Positions 63,155-64,000 of a DNA stretch of 64,000 nt are shown here, one piece after another. Source of the DNA: Bradyrhizobium canariense (GTDB lineage: Bacteria; Pseudomonadota; Alphaproteobacteria; Rhizobiales; Xanthobacteraceae). Numbering within the stretch: the stretch's first letter is position 1; every line of letters begins with the position of its first letter. The stretch is from NCBI RefSeq assembly GCF_019402665.1, contig NZ_VSST01000059.1:36214-100213 (forward strand), written 5' to 3'. The notes under the pieces were generated by a model that was not told the DNA's origin, did not search any database, and saw only the letters and a list, made by a program, of their open reading frames with translations. A program made the translations under genes and the position numbers.

Positions 63155-64000
63155 ATGCCGCCAATGACTGTCGTCGAGACGCCAATCCTCCGGGCGGTCC
63201 GGAGCAATCATCGCTCGCCCGCGGGCGTGCATCTGGTCGCGCGCGACTACCCCAAGGGCATGCGGATCGATCCGCATATGCACCGCGAGGCACAGCTGAT
63301 CTATGCCGCCAGGGGCACCATGCAGGTGACGACGCCCGGGGGGCGCTGGCTGGTGCCGCCGGACCGCGCGGTCTGGGTCCCCGCCGGGCTCCAGCACGCC
63401 ATCGATCTGCTCGCCGACATCGAGATGCGCACGCTGTATTTCGACCTCGCCTGGCTGAAGCGCGAGCAGTGCCATGAGGGACTGACCAGGGAATTCGTGG
63501 TGCGGGTGTCGCCGCTGCTGAACCAGGCGATCCTCGCGCTGTTCGACGCCCACAATACCGAGGAGCGGACCGATCTGCTGGTTCGCCTGGTGATGCTGGA
63601 GCTGGTCCAGGCTGAGGATTCCGCGACCTTCGTGCCGCTGCCACACGAGCCGCGCTGCCGGCGCGCGGCCATGATCGTACTCGACGATCCCACCGGCCTG
63701 CACGACATCGACGCGCTGGCGCGCGAGGTCGGAACCTCCGCGCGCACGCTGTCGCGGCTGTTTTCGACAGAGACGCAGCTGAGCTTCAAGAGCTGGTGCC
63801 AGCGCGCAAGAATCGCGGCGGCGATCCAGCGGCTGTCGACGGATGCCAATGTATCGGTGAAGCAGCTCGCGACCCAGCTCGGCTATGCCAGCGTGCCGGC
63901 GTTTTCGGCCGCGTTCCGTCAGGTGACGGGACGGACGCCGACGGAGTTTGCCACACACTCCGTGTCATCGCCCGGCTTGTTGTTTAGACCGGAGACATAG
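63155..64000 (+). CDS. AraC-family regulator with cupin sensor domain
   Basis: 281 residues (or 278 from ATG 63164), ending with the last base of the window. The N-terminal cupin domain (about 20-100: RIDPHMHREAQLIYAARGTM and VPPDRAVWVPAGLQHAIDL) is followed by helix-turn-helix domains (about 185-275: LAREVGTSARTLSRLFSTET and QLATQLGYASVPAFSAAFRQ). This NimR-like layout and the divergent MFS gene, 51 bases away, suggest that it controls the transporter. The gene is complete with a TAG stop. Confidence 0.9.
   Translation: MPPMTVVETPILRAVRSNHRSPAGVHLVARDYPKGMRIDPHMHREAQLIYAARGTMQVTTPGGRWLVPPDRAVWVPAGLQHAIDLLADIEMRTLYFDLAWLKREQCHEGLTREFVVRVSPLLNQAILALFDAHNTEERTDLLVRLVMLELVQAEDSATFVPLPHEPRCRRAAMIVLDDPTGLHDIDALAREVGTSARTLSRLFSTETQLSFKSWCQRARIAAAIQRLSTDANVSVKQLATQLGYASVPAFSAAFRQVTGRTPTEFATHSVSSPGLLFRPET

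Overview
The window is 64 kb of GC-rich bacterial chromosome. Codon usage, the gene set (protocatechuate and 4-hydroxybenzoate catabolism, intracellular polyhydroxybutyrate depolymerase, two class III nucleotidyl cyclases, many small exported proteins) and short palindromic repeats built around GTCATTGCGAGCG..CAATGACGG all suggest an alphaproteobacterium of the Bradyrhizobium type. This is an inference; there is no rRNA in the window to confirm it. I recognised no tRNA, rRNA, CRISPR array, transposase or phage gene.

Positions 1-9.5 kb hold an accessory-looking block: a small membrane protein, an O-antigen-ligase-like polymerase, a periplasmic transglutaminase-like cysteine peptidase, a PPP-type metallophosphatase, then a run of small exported, membrane or helical proteins of unknown function. 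One of these (44 residues) overlaps the next gene by ATGACTGA. From 10 to 18.4 kb come a CSS-EAL cyclic-di-GMP phosphodiesterase, a VanZ-like protein, a CHRD protein, UDP-glucose 4-epimerase, a GrlR-like protein, and a pair formed by an exported protein and a CHASE2-adenylate cyclase.

From 18.4 to 24 kb lies aromatic degradation: pobA (4-hydroxybenzoate to protocatechuate) diverges from an AraC regulator, and pcaHG (protocatechuate ring opening) diverges from a LysR regulator; a NYN-domain nuclease-like gene sits between them. From 24 to 33.6 kb are an orphan Imm53 immunity-like gene between repeats, a GMC oxidoreductase, a GNAT, an SMP-30 lactonase-like protein, an AraC-GyrI regulator, an enolase-superfamily enzyme, a glutathione S-transferase and a PHB depolymerase. 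The GMC, SMP-30 and enolase-type genes together could oxidise a sugar or sugar acid, but this is only suggested by neighbourhood.

From 33.7 to 40.3 kb are a very large SAM-cyclase-AAA-helical-repeat protein, a membrane protein, a catalase-related protein that seems to lack the usual distal histidine, and an AraC regulator. From 40.5 to 48.5 kb is a minus-strand operon for peptide-type ABC uptake plus an FAD amine/amino acid oxidoreductase and a GhrA-like 2-hydroxyacid dehydrogenase. It diverges from an XRE-cupin regulator. Its substrate-binding protein gene is broken by a frameshift near 48.31 kb. From 49.5 kb to the end come a hybrid histidine kinase, a cupin, an exported protein, a cytochrome-gene remnant, a GNAT, an orphan solute-binding protein, an RND efflux adaptor and pump, a Kef-type antiporter fused to two Usp-like domains, and an MFS transporter divergent from an AraC regulator.

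Starts were moved downstream wherever a Shine-Dalgarno site, signal peptide or family length favoured it. Long open frames lying over these genes on the opposite strand were treated as by-products of GC-rich codon usage.
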